A DNA stretch of 64,000 bases. Origin: CALCKU01 sp964654665. GTDB taxonomy: Bacteria > Pseudomonadota > Alphaproteobacteria > Caulobacterales > Maricaulaceae. The first letter of the stretch is position 1, and every line of letters begins with the position of its first letter. The translations under genes and the position numbers were made by a program. The notes under the pieces were generated by a model. That model saw only the letters and a program-made list of their open reading frames with translations. It ran no database searches and was not told the DNA's origin. Below are positions 34,784 to 44,152 of the stretch, one piece after another. The DNA is taken from the NCBI GenBank assembly GCA_964654665.1, contig CAZZKV010000002.1, positions 1 to 64,000 on the forward strand, read 5' to 3'.

Positions 34784-34799
34784 TGTGATGTCTATCACA
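34784..34799. promoter_or_regulatory. CRP-type operator between thiD and a secreted-protein gene
   Basis: TGTGATGTCTATCACA is an exact TGTGA-N6-TCACA palindrome. It lies 25 bases upstream of the preferred thiD start and 54 bases upstream of the divergent gene at 34853, a position suitable for regulating either. The matching regulator is not in the window. Confidence 0.55.
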
Positions 34800-34852
34800 G
34801 ACATAAAAAATTCTGCCTTCTTTAATTAGCATTATAAACAACGGGGCAAACA

Positions 34853-35845
34853 ATGAAAAAACTAATTTATATATGGGCTATTATAATTTTACTGGCCCCT
34901 TTGGCCACATATGCGCAATTCAGTTGTACAGGCGATACGGTCCTGACCACAACACCATGGAAAAACAATGCGACTCCAGCGCCTCACCTGCAATCCTATT
35001 GCACATCAGGAAACCGTACGCTTCAAGGATATAATGATTCCAACTTTAATGAGTTCTTTTGTGACAGTATGAATTTGCCGCCTCTTATTGATACTAACCA
35101 ACCTGTGGCCGTCCATATCAACACGGGTGTTGTTCAAGTTACAGGTGCAGCAGATGTTACAACAGATAGTATAGTAATTGGTGAAATGAATGCAGGCGGA
35201 ACAGCGTTTTCAGGACCAACGGCAATAAATAGTAATTTGACCGCTGCCAGCGCAAACACCACTATTTCTATGAATCTATCAGCCCCCATAATCAACAATA
35301 TCGCTAACGGAGATAATGTAATTGATGTCGTTGTTCAAGATGATACCGAGATCATATCCATGCGTATGCAATATTGTCAATTAACGCCAAAAGCCGAAAT
35401 TTCATTAGGGGCTGGATGTCCTTGTAAAGATGGAAATTTGGTTTCAGAAAAATATGGTTCGATTGAAGGATGCCAATTTTGTGCAGATGATCCCATACTG
35501 GTTTCAACCGCTGGAACAAAAAATGCAGATAGTTATTTTATTGGGTTAACAGAATTTGACCTTAATCAATGGCAAGTTACGGCAACTATATTCCCGGGGA
35601 CTTGGATTTGCACGAACTGCGCTATTCCGCCCTATCTGCTCATATCTGATTATTTAAATGGAAACAGTTTAGTTCCGGGAAAAGTTTACAAATTTAGATT
35701 TGCTGTTGGACCACAATGGGATGTTGATGATGTATTTTTCAAAATCGTTCCATGTGCTAAAAAAGGAATAAGGTTACAAAAAATTCCTGCTAAACAAACC
35801 GGCCCTTTCATACGAAAATCAAATAAGCCCGCTCTCATACGATAA
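34853..35845 (+). CDS. Secreted cysteine-rich protein of unknown function
   Basis: A 330-residue protein with a clear signal peptide (KKLIYIWAIIILLAPLATYAQ). The mature part has about a dozen Cys, including GCPC, CQFC and WICTNC, and is rich in Asn, Thr and Ser, suggesting a disulfide-bonded extracellular protein; CxxC pairs could also bind metal. The middle (VQVTGAADVTTDSIVIGE) looks beta-rich. It ends in a basic tail. Base composition is clearly more AT-rich than flanking genes and I recognise no family. GGGG lies 8 bases before the ATG. Confidence 0.7.
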   Translation: MKKLIYIWAIIILLAPLATYAQFSCTGDTVLTTTPWKNNATPAPHLQSYCTSGNRTLQGYNDSNFNEFFCDSMNLPPLIDTNQPVAVHINTGVVQVTGAADVTTDSIVIGEMNAGGTAFSGPTAINSNLTAASANTTISMNLSAPIINNIANGDNVIDVVVQDDTEIISMRMQYCQLTPKAEISLGAGCPCKDGNLVSEKYGSIEGCQFCADDPILVSTAGTKNADSYFIGLTEFDLNQWQVTATIFPGTWICTNCAIPPYLLISDYLNGNSLVPGKVYKFRFAVGPQWDVDDVFFKIVPCAKKGIRLQKIPAKQTGPFIRKSNKPALIR

Positions 35846-35881
35846 TGATTTACGCTATAATCACGATAGTGCCTATGGAGA

Positions 35882-36709
35882 TTAATCACAGCCCGACTCA
35901 CCGGCTATTGCCTCCCAGATTTTTACGGCTTGTACGGTTTCAGCCACATCATGTACACGGATAATATCGGCTCCGGCTTGCACGCTCCAGAGAGCAGCCG
36001 CGAGACTGCCGCCTAATCTGTCGTCAGCGCTCGAGCCGTCAATTTTCCCGATAAAGCTTTTACGCGAAGCTCCCATCAATAGAGGACAGCCCAGCGTTTT
36101 AAATTCCGATAGCCGGCCCAGTATCGCCAGATTGTCTTCATGCCGTTTGCCAAAGCCCAAACCCGGGTCCAGAGTAATCTGGCCATGGTCAATACCGGCA
36201 AAGACCAGCGCATCAAGACGCTTGGCGAGATAGTCTTTAATCTCGGCCACCGGATCATCATAAAAGGGATTGTTTTGCATGGTCTCAGGATCGCCCTGCG
36301 CATGCATCAGAATAAGCGGGCAGGCCAGATCAGCAGCCATGGTTTCAGAAGCCGGATCAAAGGTGAGCGCCGAGACATCATTCCAGATATCGGCACCCAT
36401 ATGGATCGCTGCCTCGGCGACTTGCGGCTTTCGCGTATCAATGGAAATAAGGCTATCGTGGTCATGGCTACGGGTTTGCGCACGCAGAGCCGCAATAACG
36501 GGCACAGTGCGCCGGATTTCCTCTTCAATCGATATTGGCTGGGCCCCCGGCCGCGTACTCTCGCCGCCAATATCGATAATATCGGCTCCGGCATCAATCA
36601 TAGACAGGGCTTGATTGACCGCCCCTTCAAGGTCATCATATCGCCCGCCATCGGAAAAACTATCCGGGGTGACATTTAATATGCCCATGATGGATATAGA
36701 GGTTGTCAT
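35882..36709 (-). CDS. folP: Dihydropteroate synthase FolP
   Basis: A 275-residue TIM-barrel enzyme joining DHPPP and p-aminobenzoate in folate synthesis. MGILNVTPDSFSDGGRYDD, IDIGGESTRPGAQPIS, LILMHAQGDPETMQ, LDPGLGFGKRHEDN and MGASRKSFIG are all present. Start 36709 is used; the longer upstream frame is the end of ftsH read in another frame. The ATG directly follows the ftsH terminator, whose G-rich 3' arm is the only Shine-Dalgarno. Confidence 0.95.
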   Translation of the reverse strand: MTTSISIMGILNVTPDSFSDGGRYDDLEGAVNQALSMIDAGADIIDIGGESTRPGAQPISIEEEIRRTVPVIAALRAQTRSHDHDSLISIDTRKPQVAEAAIHMGADIWNDVSALTFDPASETMAADLACPLILMHAQGDPETMQNNPFYDDPVAEIKDYLAKRLDALVFAGIDHGQITLDPGLGFGKRHEDNLAILGRLSEFKTLGCPLLMGASRKSFIGKIDGSSADDRLGGSLAAALWSVQAGADIIRVHDVAETVQAVKIWEAIAGESGCD

Positions 36710-36710
36710 A

Positions 36711-36733
36711 GAAAAACCCCGCACAAGGCGGGG
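36711..36733 (-). terminator. ftsH terminator overlapping the folP ribosome binding site
   Basis: On the minus strand CCCCGC (36733-36728 complement) and GCGGGG (from 36722 to 36717) pair around CTTGT and run into TTTTT, 2 bases before the folP ATG. GGGG at the 3' arm lies 7 bases from the ATG. The ftsH stop is 8 bases upstream of the stem. Confidence 0.75.
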
Positions 36734-36740
36734 CGTATCT

Positions 36741-38645
36741 CTAGGCTTTCGCCGCGCCGCCAACCGTGCCGGGCCCGCGCGTTGTTGGTACGGCAGAGAC
36801 CGAGGGTTTGCCCGAACCATCAGGGCGTTTCGGCTTAATCCCGTCAGAAAGCAGGTTTGAAATCTCATCACCCGATAAGGTTTCAAATTCCAGCAAAGCC
36901 TCGGCTAATGCGACCCAATCCTTCTTTTTCTTCTTAAGGATTTTTAACGCCGTTTCATGCGCTTCCGTAACAAAACGCTTGATTTCGGTTTCAATCAGAC
37001 TGGCTGTTTCCGGCGAAATCGCTGAACCGCGCCCAATACCAGGCATAAAGCTGGTTTGGTCCGTTTCCTTATAGGCTATAGGGCCGACCTCGTCGGATAG
37101 GCCCCATTCTGTTACCATGGCTGTAGCGATACGGGTGACTTGCTCGATATCCGAACTGGCCCCTGACGTAACCTTGTCATAGCCAAATTTAATTTCCTCG
37201 GCGGCCCGTCCCCCCATAGCCATAGCCATACGGGCTATCATCTCTTCGCGAGATTGCGAAATCTGGTCGCGTTCAGGCATATATTGCACCATACCCAGCG
37301 CCCGCCCGCGCGGGATAATTGTGGCCTTATGTATCGGCAAACTGCCGGGCATGTTTAAACCGACAATCGCATGACCGGCTTCATGATAGGCCGTCATGGC
37401 TTTTTCATCTTCGGTCATCGCCAGTGTGCGCCGTTCGGCCCCCATCATAACTTTATCGCGCGCATCTTCAAATTCGCGTAGCGTGACTTTAGTTTTATTC
37501 CGGCGCGCCGATAACAACGCCGCTTCATTGACAAGGTTAGCCAGATCAGCCCCCGAAAACCCGGGTGTGCCGCGCGCAATATATTGCACATCCACATCAG
37601 CGGCAATCGGCTTGCCGCGCATATGGACATTCAGAATTTTCTCGCGTCCCTGAATATCAGGATAGGGTACTTCAATCTGGCGATCAAACCGGCCCGGCCG
37701 CAATAAGGCTTTGTCCAACACATCCGGACGATTTGTTGCCGCAATAATGATAATACCTTCTTTGCCATCAAAGCCGTCCATTTCGACCAACAATTGGTTC
37801 AAGGTTTGCTCGCGTTCTTCATGTCCGCCCGATGTCCCCACCCCGCGGTGGCGGCCGACCGCATCAATCTCGTCAATAAAGATAATACAGGGGGCATTTT
37901 TACGCGCATCAGCAAACATATCGCGCACACGAGAGGCGCCAACCCCGACAAACATTTCGACAAAATCAGAACCGGAAATTGTGAAAAACGGTACGCCCGC
38001 TTCACCCGCCACGGCCCGTGCCAATAATGTCTTACCGGTTCCCGGCGGGCCTATGAGCAAAGCTCCGGTTGGAATTTTTGCACCCAGACGGGTGAATTTT
38101 GTTGGGTCTTGCAGAAATTCAACGACTTCCTTTAGATCTTCTTTGGCGCTTTTAACGCCCGCGACATCTTCAAATGTCACCTTGCCCTGTGTTTCGGTCA
38201 GTAATTTAGCACGTGATTTACCAAAGCTCATCGCCCCGCCGCGTCCGCCGCCTTGCATAGAGCGCATGAACATAATCGCGATGCCGATGATCAGCACCAT
38301 TGGCAACATACTCGCCAGAAAATTAACCAGAGGACTTGGCCGCTTGCTCTCTTTAAATTCAACCGGAACATTATTGGCTTCAAAAATGTCTTGGGGCTCG
38401 TCCATATACGGCGAAATATTCGTCTCAAAACTTTTGCCGTCGTTCAGCTCACCTTTGACAACGGCCTGTGAAATGTCAATTATTGCTGACTTAATTTCTT
38501 TGGCTTCGGCTTTATCAACCATTTGCGAATAGGTTAATTTGTTACTTTGCGCAGCCGGCATCGAATTGCTCGACACAGTCAGCATGACAATAAACAACGT
38601 GATAACCATAGCCCACATCGCCAAGTTCTTCATCGACATATTCAT
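36741..38645 (-). CDS. ftsH: ATP-dependent zinc metalloprotease FtsH
   Basis: A 634-residue membrane protease degrading misfolded membrane proteins and short-lived regulators. Two N-terminal membrane segments (LAMWAMVITLFIVMLTVSS and VNFLASMLPMVLIIGIAIMF) flank a periplasmic domain. The AAA module has GPPGTGKTLLARAVAGEAG and the IIFIDEIDAVGRHRG Walker B; the zinc site is HEAGH near residue 415. The C-terminus is a flexible Gly/Pro tail. Position after tilS is the usual order. Confidence 0.97.
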   Translation of the reverse strand: MNMSMKNLAMWAMVITLFIVMLTVSSNSMPAAQSNKLTYSQMVDKAEAKEIKSAIIDISQAVVKGELNDGKSFETNISPYMDEPQDIFEANNVPVEFKESKRPSPLVNFLASMLPMVLIIGIAIMFMRSMQGGGRGGAMSFGKSRAKLLTETQGKVTFEDVAGVKSAKEDLKEVVEFLQDPTKFTRLGAKIPTGALLIGPPGTGKTLLARAVAGEAGVPFFTISGSDFVEMFVGVGASRVRDMFADARKNAPCIIFIDEIDAVGRHRGVGTSGGHEEREQTLNQLLVEMDGFDGKEGIIIIAATNRPDVLDKALLRPGRFDRQIEVPYPDIQGREKILNVHMRGKPIAADVDVQYIARGTPGFSGADLANLVNEAALLSARRNKTKVTLREFEDARDKVMMGAERRTLAMTEDEKAMTAYHEAGHAIVGLNMPGSLPIHKATIIPRGRALGMVQYMPERDQISQSREEMIARMAMAMGGRAAEEIKFGYDKVTSGASSDIEQVTRIATAMVTEWGLSDEVGPIAYKETDQTSFMPGIGRGSAISPETASLIETEIKRFVTEAHETALKILKKKKKDWVALAEALLEFETLSGDEISNLLSDGIKPKRPDGSGKPSVSAVPTTRGPGTVGGAAKA

Positions 38646-38807
38646 AACTTCAACCTTTGGATATCTTGGGTTCTCTTTAATATACCATATAGGACACTTA
38701 AACGAAATAATAAGAGCCGCTAAGGTGTATTTTTCATAAGTTTAGCCCCCAAAAGCTGTTCTTGTGCTCTCAATATCCCATTTCAATGGGCAAAAGATGA
38801 ATATATA

Positions 38808-40061
38808 TTACCCTGCCAATAAAGCGGCCAACCTTAAAGCGGCGACGGGCTTAATTTCAACCGCCCGCGTTAAACCGCCGCCCATCAATACTATCGCACC
38901 CTGATCATCCAAAGCGAGCGGAGTGGACGGGCGGGCCGCAGGCGGGATGGCTTGAAAACGGGCCTTATCCCGGCGGCGCAACTGGGCACCCATGCCCATA
39001 GCCGGTATAAGTCTTATCGGCATATCACCAACCGTTATGATAAAACGGCCATCCCACATTATAGTATCATTGCGCAGGGTTAATGGCTGTAATTGACGCT
39101 TGGAATTGGCCCGACCTTTAACGATGGCCAGATCCCGCGTAATTACATAAGCTTGAGCGGATTTCACAATTTGTGCCCCTGCCAAAGTCGCCGCTTTAAA
39201 ATCCGGGTCACGCATAGACCGGCGCAGCCTGGAGAGGCGTTGACGATCAATCGGGCCGCCTGTGCCGCTGACAATACGCAACAGATGGGCTAAAAGTTGG
39301 GGCGGGGGAATGGCTTTTAAGTCTGCATAACCCACATCATTTAGTGTAAGATTATCAGCAGCCCATTCCCGCAGCCGTATTTTTTCAGCCCTTATACCGC
39401 TTTGCAAATCGCTTACAGGTTCCAATAAACAGCGCCGCAATGCAGGCGTGGTCATTAAGGTATCCCGCGCCCGAATACGGGCAAAGTTCCGGTTTTCATT
39501 ACTGGGATCATCAATCCATGTGATCTGGCGAGCCTGATTATATAGACGCAAATCCTGACGGCGCACATCCAATAAAGGCCGCAGCAGATTAACCAATGCC
39601 AGTTCTGGCCATAGAGGAGCATAGGTTTTCTCAGCCATGCCGGCAGCCCCGCGCCAATCGGTCTGACGCTCATAGCGCATAAGCAATGTCTCGGCTTGAT
39701 CATCCTGCGTATGGGCTGTCAACAGAGACGTGATAGAGTTATTGCGGCAAAATTCACCCATAAGGCCATAGCGCGCAATACGGGCCCGCTCTTGAAGCGC
39801 CGCCAAGCTCTTTTGCGGGGTCCATACGAGAATGTGGGCCTCATAACCGCAGGCCTGTGCAAAAGCTCTGGCCTGCTGCGCCTCATCCTGTGAACCGCGC
39901 CGCAAGCCATGGTCGACAATGAGAGCCGTACGAGCCCGCGGGTGATCTTTCAATAGATGAAGCAAAGCCGTACTATCGCCGCCACCCGAAAAAGCGATAG
40001 CAAAATCCTGCCCTTTAGTCAGGAGATCAATACGGGCAATAAAGTCTTTCGGGTTTAACAC
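38808..40061 (-). CDS. tilS: tRNA(Ile)-lysidine synthase TilS
   Basis: A 417-residue enzyme that converts C34 of tRNA-Ile(CAU) to lysidine using ATP and lysine. The N-terminal PP-loop is FSGGGDSTALLHLL; SLLTAHTQDDQAETLLMR follows. The C-terminal half is divergent, as usual. Start is GTG at 40061, 10 bases after the cpoB stop, so it is co-transcribed with cpoB. An essential function is expected. Confidence 0.92.
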   Translation of the reverse strand: MLNPKDFIARIDLLTKGQDFAIAFSGGGDSTALLHLLKDHPRARTALIVDHGLRRGSQDEAQQARAFAQACGYEAHILVWTPQKSLAALQERARIARYGLMGEFCRNNSITSLLTAHTQDDQAETLLMRYERQTDWRGAAGMAEKTYAPLWPELALVNLLRPLLDVRRQDLRLYNQARQITWIDDPSNENRNFARIRARDTLMTTPALRRCLLEPVSDLQSGIRAEKIRLREWAADNLTLNDVGYADLKAIPPPQLLAHLLRIVSGTGGPIDRQRLSRLRRSMRDPDFKAATLAGAQIVKSAQAYVITRDLAIVKGRANSKRQLQPLTLRNDTIMWDGRFIITVGDMPIRLIPAMGMGAQLRRRDKARFQAIPPAARPSTPLALDDQGAIVLMGGGLTRAVEIKPVAALRLAALLAG

Positions 40062-40070
40062 CCGCGTCGC

Positions 40071-40988
40071 TTAGCAGCCCGAACGCGCCCGTTCAATTGT
40101 CGCTTGATCACGAACCTCTTGCGGCGCATTAGGATATTGCACGGGAAAGCTGGATAACGCTTGGCAGCTTTCGGTCACATTGCCCAGCTCGCGCAAAGTG
40201 GCGGCCAATTTCACCATGGCATTAGGCGCAACAATACCTTTAGGATCTTGGCGCATAGAGGCAATATAGGCATCCGCTGCATCCGTATAACCGCCTTTGA
40301 CATAATAGCTCTCGCCCAGCCAAAATTGAACCTCGCCGGCATTGGGCGCATCGCCGTTAATATCAAGATATTGGCGAAATGCCTGTTGCGCTCCAGTAAA
40401 ATCACCCTCAGCCAGTTTCCGCTTACCCGTATCCGGCAGATCGGCCAGATCATTATAATCTTGCTGTACGCCGATCGTTTGCGTGCTGAGACTCGGCGGA
40501 CCGGGTATAGGAGACGGTTGGGACAGTATAGTATCGCCGCTTTGATATGTCCCGGTATCCCCGCCATAAGTGCGCGAATTATTGGAACCTTCATACGCCG
40601 GTATTGACGCACCGGACCTAGCTGTCCGCCCCTGTGTCTCCTGAGCCACCAGATCAACGGCATCCAGATGAATTTTCATGCGATTGGAATAATCCTGAAT
40701 TTCGCGAAGGTCTTCGGATAAAGCGGCCAGATCGCCGCGTAAACTATCGCGCTCAAAGCGCAACGTTTCAATCTCGCCCCGCGCTGTACGCAAGGCAGAC
40801 TCCAGTCCGTCCATACGCTGCATAAGGCGTTCTGCCGCCGGATCACCCGTTAACAGCCTGCTCTCTAAGACAGACAAACGTTGCGCCAATATAGCATCTT
40901 GAGCTGCGAGTTCTTTCTTACTTTGGGCATTGGCGGGAACCGCCAATAAAATTATACTCGTCAAGACAACAGAAAAGATGGCGCGCAT
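40071..40988 (-). CDS. cpoB: Cell division coordinator CpoB (YbgF)
   Basis: A 305-residue periplasmic protein. A signal peptide (SVVLTSIILLAVPANAQ) is followed by a coiled coil (about residues 25-110, LSVLESRLL ... LAALSEDLREIQ), a Ser/Gly/Pro linker and three tetratricopeptide repeats (GEVQFWLGESYYVKGGYTDA). CpoB links Tol-Pal to PBP1B in cell division. Start 40988 has GGAG 8 bases upstream. A terminator hairpin lies between pal and this gene. Confidence 0.92.
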   Translation of the reverse strand: MRAIFSVVLTSIILLAVPANAQSKKELAAQDAILAQRLSVLESRLLTGDPAAERLMQRMDGLESALRTARGEIETLRFERDSLRGDLAALSEDLREIQDYSNRMKIHLDAVDLVAQETQGRTARSGASIPAYEGSNNSRTYGGDTGTYQSGDTILSQPSPIPGPPSLSTQTIGVQQDYNDLADLPDTGKRKLAEGDFTGAQQAFRQYLDINGDAPNAGEVQFWLGESYYVKGGYTDAADAYIASMRQDPKGIVAPNAMVKLAATLRELGNVTESCQALSSFPVQYPNAPQEVRDQATIERARSGC

Positions 40989-41003
40989 GGAATGCTCCTC
41001 AAT

Positions 41004-41032
41004 CAAAAAAGTCAGGCCCACTGAACCTGACT
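41004..41032 (-). terminator. Terminator between pal and cpoB
   Basis: On the minus strand AGTCAGG pairs with CCTGACT (41032-41026 and 41016-41010) around a 9-base loop and runs into TTTTTT. It ends about 15 bases upstream of the cpoB ATG, just before the Shine-Dalgarno. It separates tolQRAB-pal from cpoB or attenuates cpoB-tilS. Confidence 0.65.
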
Positions 41033-41122
41033 ACCCATTTCAACAGGATTATAAGGGCCAAATAGGCTCTGTATGCTTAAAACCCTGTTAAAGTCTTAAA
41101 CAAGTCCTTAACACAGACATAA

Positions 41123-41143
41123 AACACCCGTGAACAATACGGG
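41123..41143 (-). terminator. Weak terminator directly after pal
   Basis: On the minus strand CCCGT and ACGGG (41143-41139 and 41131-41127) pair around a 7-base loop, followed by TGTTTT, 3 bases after the pal stop. Only five pairs, so weak. It would act in series with the hairpin at 41004-41032. Confidence 0.35.
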
Positions 41144-41145
41144 CC

Positions 41146-41736
41146 CTAACCAATAGCGCCAGAGACAATATTCGTATGGCCATTGCGGTTGCGCGCCCAG
41201 CCGGACTCATTCGAGCGGCCATCAATCGGGCGCTCTTTCCCATAAGAGACGGTTGTCAAACGCGACGGCGCAACACCTTGGGATACCAGATAGGCTTTGA
41301 CACTGTCCGCACGACGCGCGCCCAAAGCGAGGTTATATTCCCGGGTTCCGCGTTCATCGGCATTCCCAGCCACCACGGCTGTCACATTAGGATATAGCTG
41401 CAACCATGCGGCTTGTCTGGCCAGAACGCTGCGGGCCTGTCCGGTGAGTTGATATTGATTATAATCGAAATAGATACGGTCTTCACTGGCTTGATAAATG
41501 AAATCTTCTACGGAACCTGGCGTCGGAAGATTAGCGACAGGCGCTTGAACAATCGGAGCCACCGGTTGCTGGGTCACGGACTGGACCGGGGCCGGATCGG
41601 TAAAGACAGGCGCGGGCTCCTGAACGGCTGGAGCTTTTGCGAGAGGTTCTAGGGTTTTCGTCTGGGTCGCACACGCGCCCAGCATGAACGGAACCGCAAT
41701 CACAGATGCGCGCATTATAAGGGCTCTTATTGTCAT
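41146..41736 (-). CDS. pal: Peptidoglycan-associated lipoprotein Pal
   Basis: A 196-residue outer-membrane lipoprotein. The lipobox is MLGAC (Cys near residue 22). A Pro/Val-rich linker follows, then an OmpA-like domain: RIYFDYNQYQLTGQA, VVAGNADERGTREYNLALG ALGARRADSV block and VSYGKERPIDG. It anchors outer membrane to cell wall and works with TolB. GGAG lies upstream of the ATG. Confidence 0.95.
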   Translation of the reverse strand: MTIRALIMRASVIAVPFMLGACATQTKTLEPLAKAPAVQEPAPVFTDPAPVQSVTQQPVAPIVQAPVANLPTPGSVEDFIYQASEDRIYFDYNQYQLTGQARSVLARQAAWLQLYPNVTAVVAGNADERGTREYNLALGARRADSVKAYLVSQGVAPSRLTTVSYGKERPIDGRSNESGWARNRNGHTNIVSGAIG

Positions 41737-41916
41737 TCATCTCTCCTCTAAGAGTTGTTCTTATTCTTTTCACGGCCCAGTAAAGCGGTGCTGGATGGTT
41801 ATTTCAAGCCTTACTGCGCGCGTTAACCTTAAAATCTGGCCATAAATCTTATTTGCCATATAAAATTTGCAGTATTATGACAGATTTAGAATGAATTACG
41901 CCCAAGTCTGGCAAAA

Positions 41917-43233
41917 TTAAGGCAGAAGTGGAGACCAAGCCGGATCTGATGCACTGCCAGGTGTCGGCATTTTGCGTAAATTCTGCCCGGTCAAATCAAT
42001 CGACCAGATTTCGTTACGACCCCGATTGCCGCGGCCTTCGCGCGAGAAGAGAATAACACGGCCATTGGGCGACCATGTCGGCCCTTCGTCCAGATAGCTA
42101 GTTGTTAAAAGACGTTCGCCAGACCCATCCGTTTTCATCACGCCAATTGAAAATTTACCCTTATCGCTTTTCACAAAGGCAATAAGATCACCACGCGGGG
42201 ACCAGACCGGAGCTGTATAGCGGCCAGAGCCAAAGCTAATACGCTTCACATCCGAGCCATTCGCGCTCATTGTATATAGCTGCGGTGTTCCGCCCCGGTC
42301 GGAATTAAAGACAATTTTGCGTCCATCAGGCGAAAAACTGGCCGAGACATCAATGGCCGGATCCGAAGTAAGCCGGGTTGTCGAACGCGATCCCAAATCC
42401 ATGACATAAATATCGCTATTGCCGCGCCGCGATAGGGTCATAATAACAGAGCGTCCATTGGGCGAAAAATGCGGCGCAAATGTCATACCGGGAAAATCCC
42501 CTAAAAGCTCACGTCGACCCGTTTCAATATCTTGCAAATAGACATGTCCAATACCGCTTTCATAAGACATATAAGCGATTTTTTGCGTGCTAGGCGAAAA
42601 ACGCGGCGTAATTACCGTATCGGAACCCGAGATCAAAAACTGCGCATTAGCGCCATCTTGATCCATAATCGCCAAACGTTTCTTGCGGTTTGTTTTGGGT
42701 CCCTTTTCATCCACATAGACAATCCGGCTATCAAAATATCCTTTTTCGCCTGTCAAATTTTCATAAATGGAATCCGACACTTTATGTGCGATACGTCGCC
42801 AATTATCCGGCGTTGTTGCAAAACGCAGTCCGGCCAATTGCTTGCTGCCAAAAATATCCCAAAGCCGAAATTCAACCCTCAGCCGTGTCGGGCTTTCCTG
42901 CACAATACGCCCAGAAACCAAAGCTTCAGCCTTAATCACGCGCCAATCGGCAAAGGTCGGTTGATAATTAATATCGGTTTGGCGTTCGATAAAAGAATTT
43001 GGATCAAGCGCTTTGAAAAGGCCCGAGCGCTGTAAGTCGGCACGAACCACCTCGGCCAGATCACGGCCAATTTGTGCAACCCGGCTGTCGGCGGCAATGA
43101 AATCGGGTATGGCAATCGGGGATGGATCAATATTCCCCTGAGTGATGTCAATTTTTAATTGCGCCTGCGCCGGCACTCCCGCGCCCCCGAGGCAGAAAAC
43201 CACTAAAAATACTAATGTTAAAAACCGTGTCAT
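41917..43233 (-). CDS. tolB: Tol-Pal system protein TolB
   Basis: A 438-residue periplasmic protein with a signal peptide (LTLVFLVVFCLGGAGVPAQAQ). An N-terminal alpha/beta domain (PIAIPDFIA) is followed by a six-bladed WD40-like propeller with repeated FSPDGRKI, WSPRGDLIAF, WSPNGRVILFS blocks. Start 43233 is chosen because it begins the signal peptide; the frame extends to 43281. Confidence 0.95.
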   Translation of the reverse strand: MTRFLTLVFLVVFCLGGAGVPAQAQLKIDITQGNIDPSPIAIPDFIAADSRVAQIGRDLAEVVRADLQRSGLFKALDPNSFIERQTDINYQPTFADWRVIKAEALVSGRIVQESPTRLRVEFRLWDIFGSKQLAGLRFATTPDNWRRIAHKVSDSIYENLTGEKGYFDSRIVYVDEKGPKTNRKKRLAIMDQDGANAQFLISGSDTVITPRFSPSTQKIAYMSYESGIGHVYLQDIETGRRELLGDFPGMTFAPHFSPNGRSVIMTLSRRGNSDIYVMDLGSRSTTRLTSDPAIDVSASFSPDGRKIVFNSDRGGTPQLYTMSANGSDVKRISFGSGRYTAPVWSPRGDLIAFVKSDKGKFSIGVMKTDGSGERLLTTSYLDEGPTWSPNGRVILFSREGRGNRGRNEIWSIDLTGQNLRKMPTPGSASDPAWSPLLP

Positions 43234-43305
43234 ATCGGGTCTATATCTTAAAGTAGAGAAATTCCAAAGCAGCTTACGCATTACATATTACACATACTGG
43301 ACATA

Positions 43306-44142
43306 TTACACTGGCGGGCGGAAATTAAGCTCTAGGCGTTTCCATGTATTATATTTATCCACAGGCAGAAAATCATAGGGTGCACATTTGGATACGGCAC
43401 GAACAGCGCGCTGGGCGGCAACTTTTAAATATCCATTGGATGAGGCGGCTATTTTAACTCTGTCCAATAATTCTGCTGATTGTACCGTACCATCAGGCAA
43501 GAGCGCCACTTTCACCCGCACAGCCAATTTTTCAGGATCAGGCGCATCAGCCGGCATCCGCCAACATTGATACATTTTCGATTGCAGCGCATCCATTTCC
43601 GACAAGGTCAGCGCCGTTTCTTCGCCTGAGCCCGCGCGAGCGCTCTTTGCAAATTCATAGGTGTTTTTTTCTGATTGCAATGTGTCTTGCTGATTTTTAT
43701 CACCGGCTGTGCTGCGGGATTTATCAATTAAAGCGGCGACAGAATCGAGACTGAAAGCCGGGCGGTCAGGCTCGCGAGCGCGCGCGCTCTCTGTTTCAGG
43801 ACTATTAACGGCAGGCTCTGTATCGGATGGCGTTAGAATTTCAGCTACTTTTTCAGGGGGCTGCGGCGTGTCAGACGGTGTTTCGGGCCTATCATCAGAG
43901 ACTGTCTCCTCTGCATTATCCGCCGGGTTTTCAAGCCGCATCGGCTCTGCTTCAGTCTTAATCTGTTCCGGCTTTTGCACCTTTACAGCCGCGCGCACAT
44001 TGGTTCGCTCTGCCACAGAGATAATATCCACAGGAATAATCCGTCCTTCATTTAACGGTTTTAACTGGCCTGAATATAGCACAAGACCGCCAAAAAGAGC
44101 GGCGGAATGCAAAAATGCGGATATGGGTAAACCGAATTTCAT
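43306..44142 (-). CDS. tolA: TolA-like Tol-Pal bridging protein
   Basis: A 278-residue protein anchored by one N-terminal membrane segment (AFLHSAALFGGLVLYS). A long Glu/Pro-rich periplasmic stretch (about residues 55-160) leads to a TolA/TonB C-terminal domain (LSEMDALQSKMYQCWRMP, VRVKVALLPDGTVQSAEL, AAQRAVRAVSKCAPYDFLP). It spans the periplasm to Pal. Genes on both sides are tolR and tolB. Confidence 0.88.
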   Translation of the reverse strand: MKFGLPISAFLHSAALFGGLVLYSGQLKPLNEGRIIPVDIISVAERTNVRAAVKVQKPEQIKTEAEPMRLENPADNAEETVSDDRPETPSDTPQPPEKVAEILTPSDTEPAVNSPETESARAREPDRPAFSLDSVAALIDKSRSTAGDKNQQDTLQSEKNTYEFAKSARAGSGEETALTLSEMDALQSKMYQCWRMPADAPDPEKLAVRVKVALLPDGTVQSAELLDRVKIAASSNGYLKVAAQRAVRAVSKCAPYDFLPVDKYNTWKRLELNFRPPV

Positions 44143-44152
44143 CTATCCCGCG

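Noticed and set aside
34700..34804. TPP riboswitch upstream of thiD
   Set aside because: The space upstream of thiD is too short and lacks the conserved thi-box CTGAGA pattern.
37711..38532. 273-codon plus-strand ORF opposite ftsH
   Set aside because: Antisense to conserved FtsH coding sequence; low-complexity Ser/Pro product without start signals.
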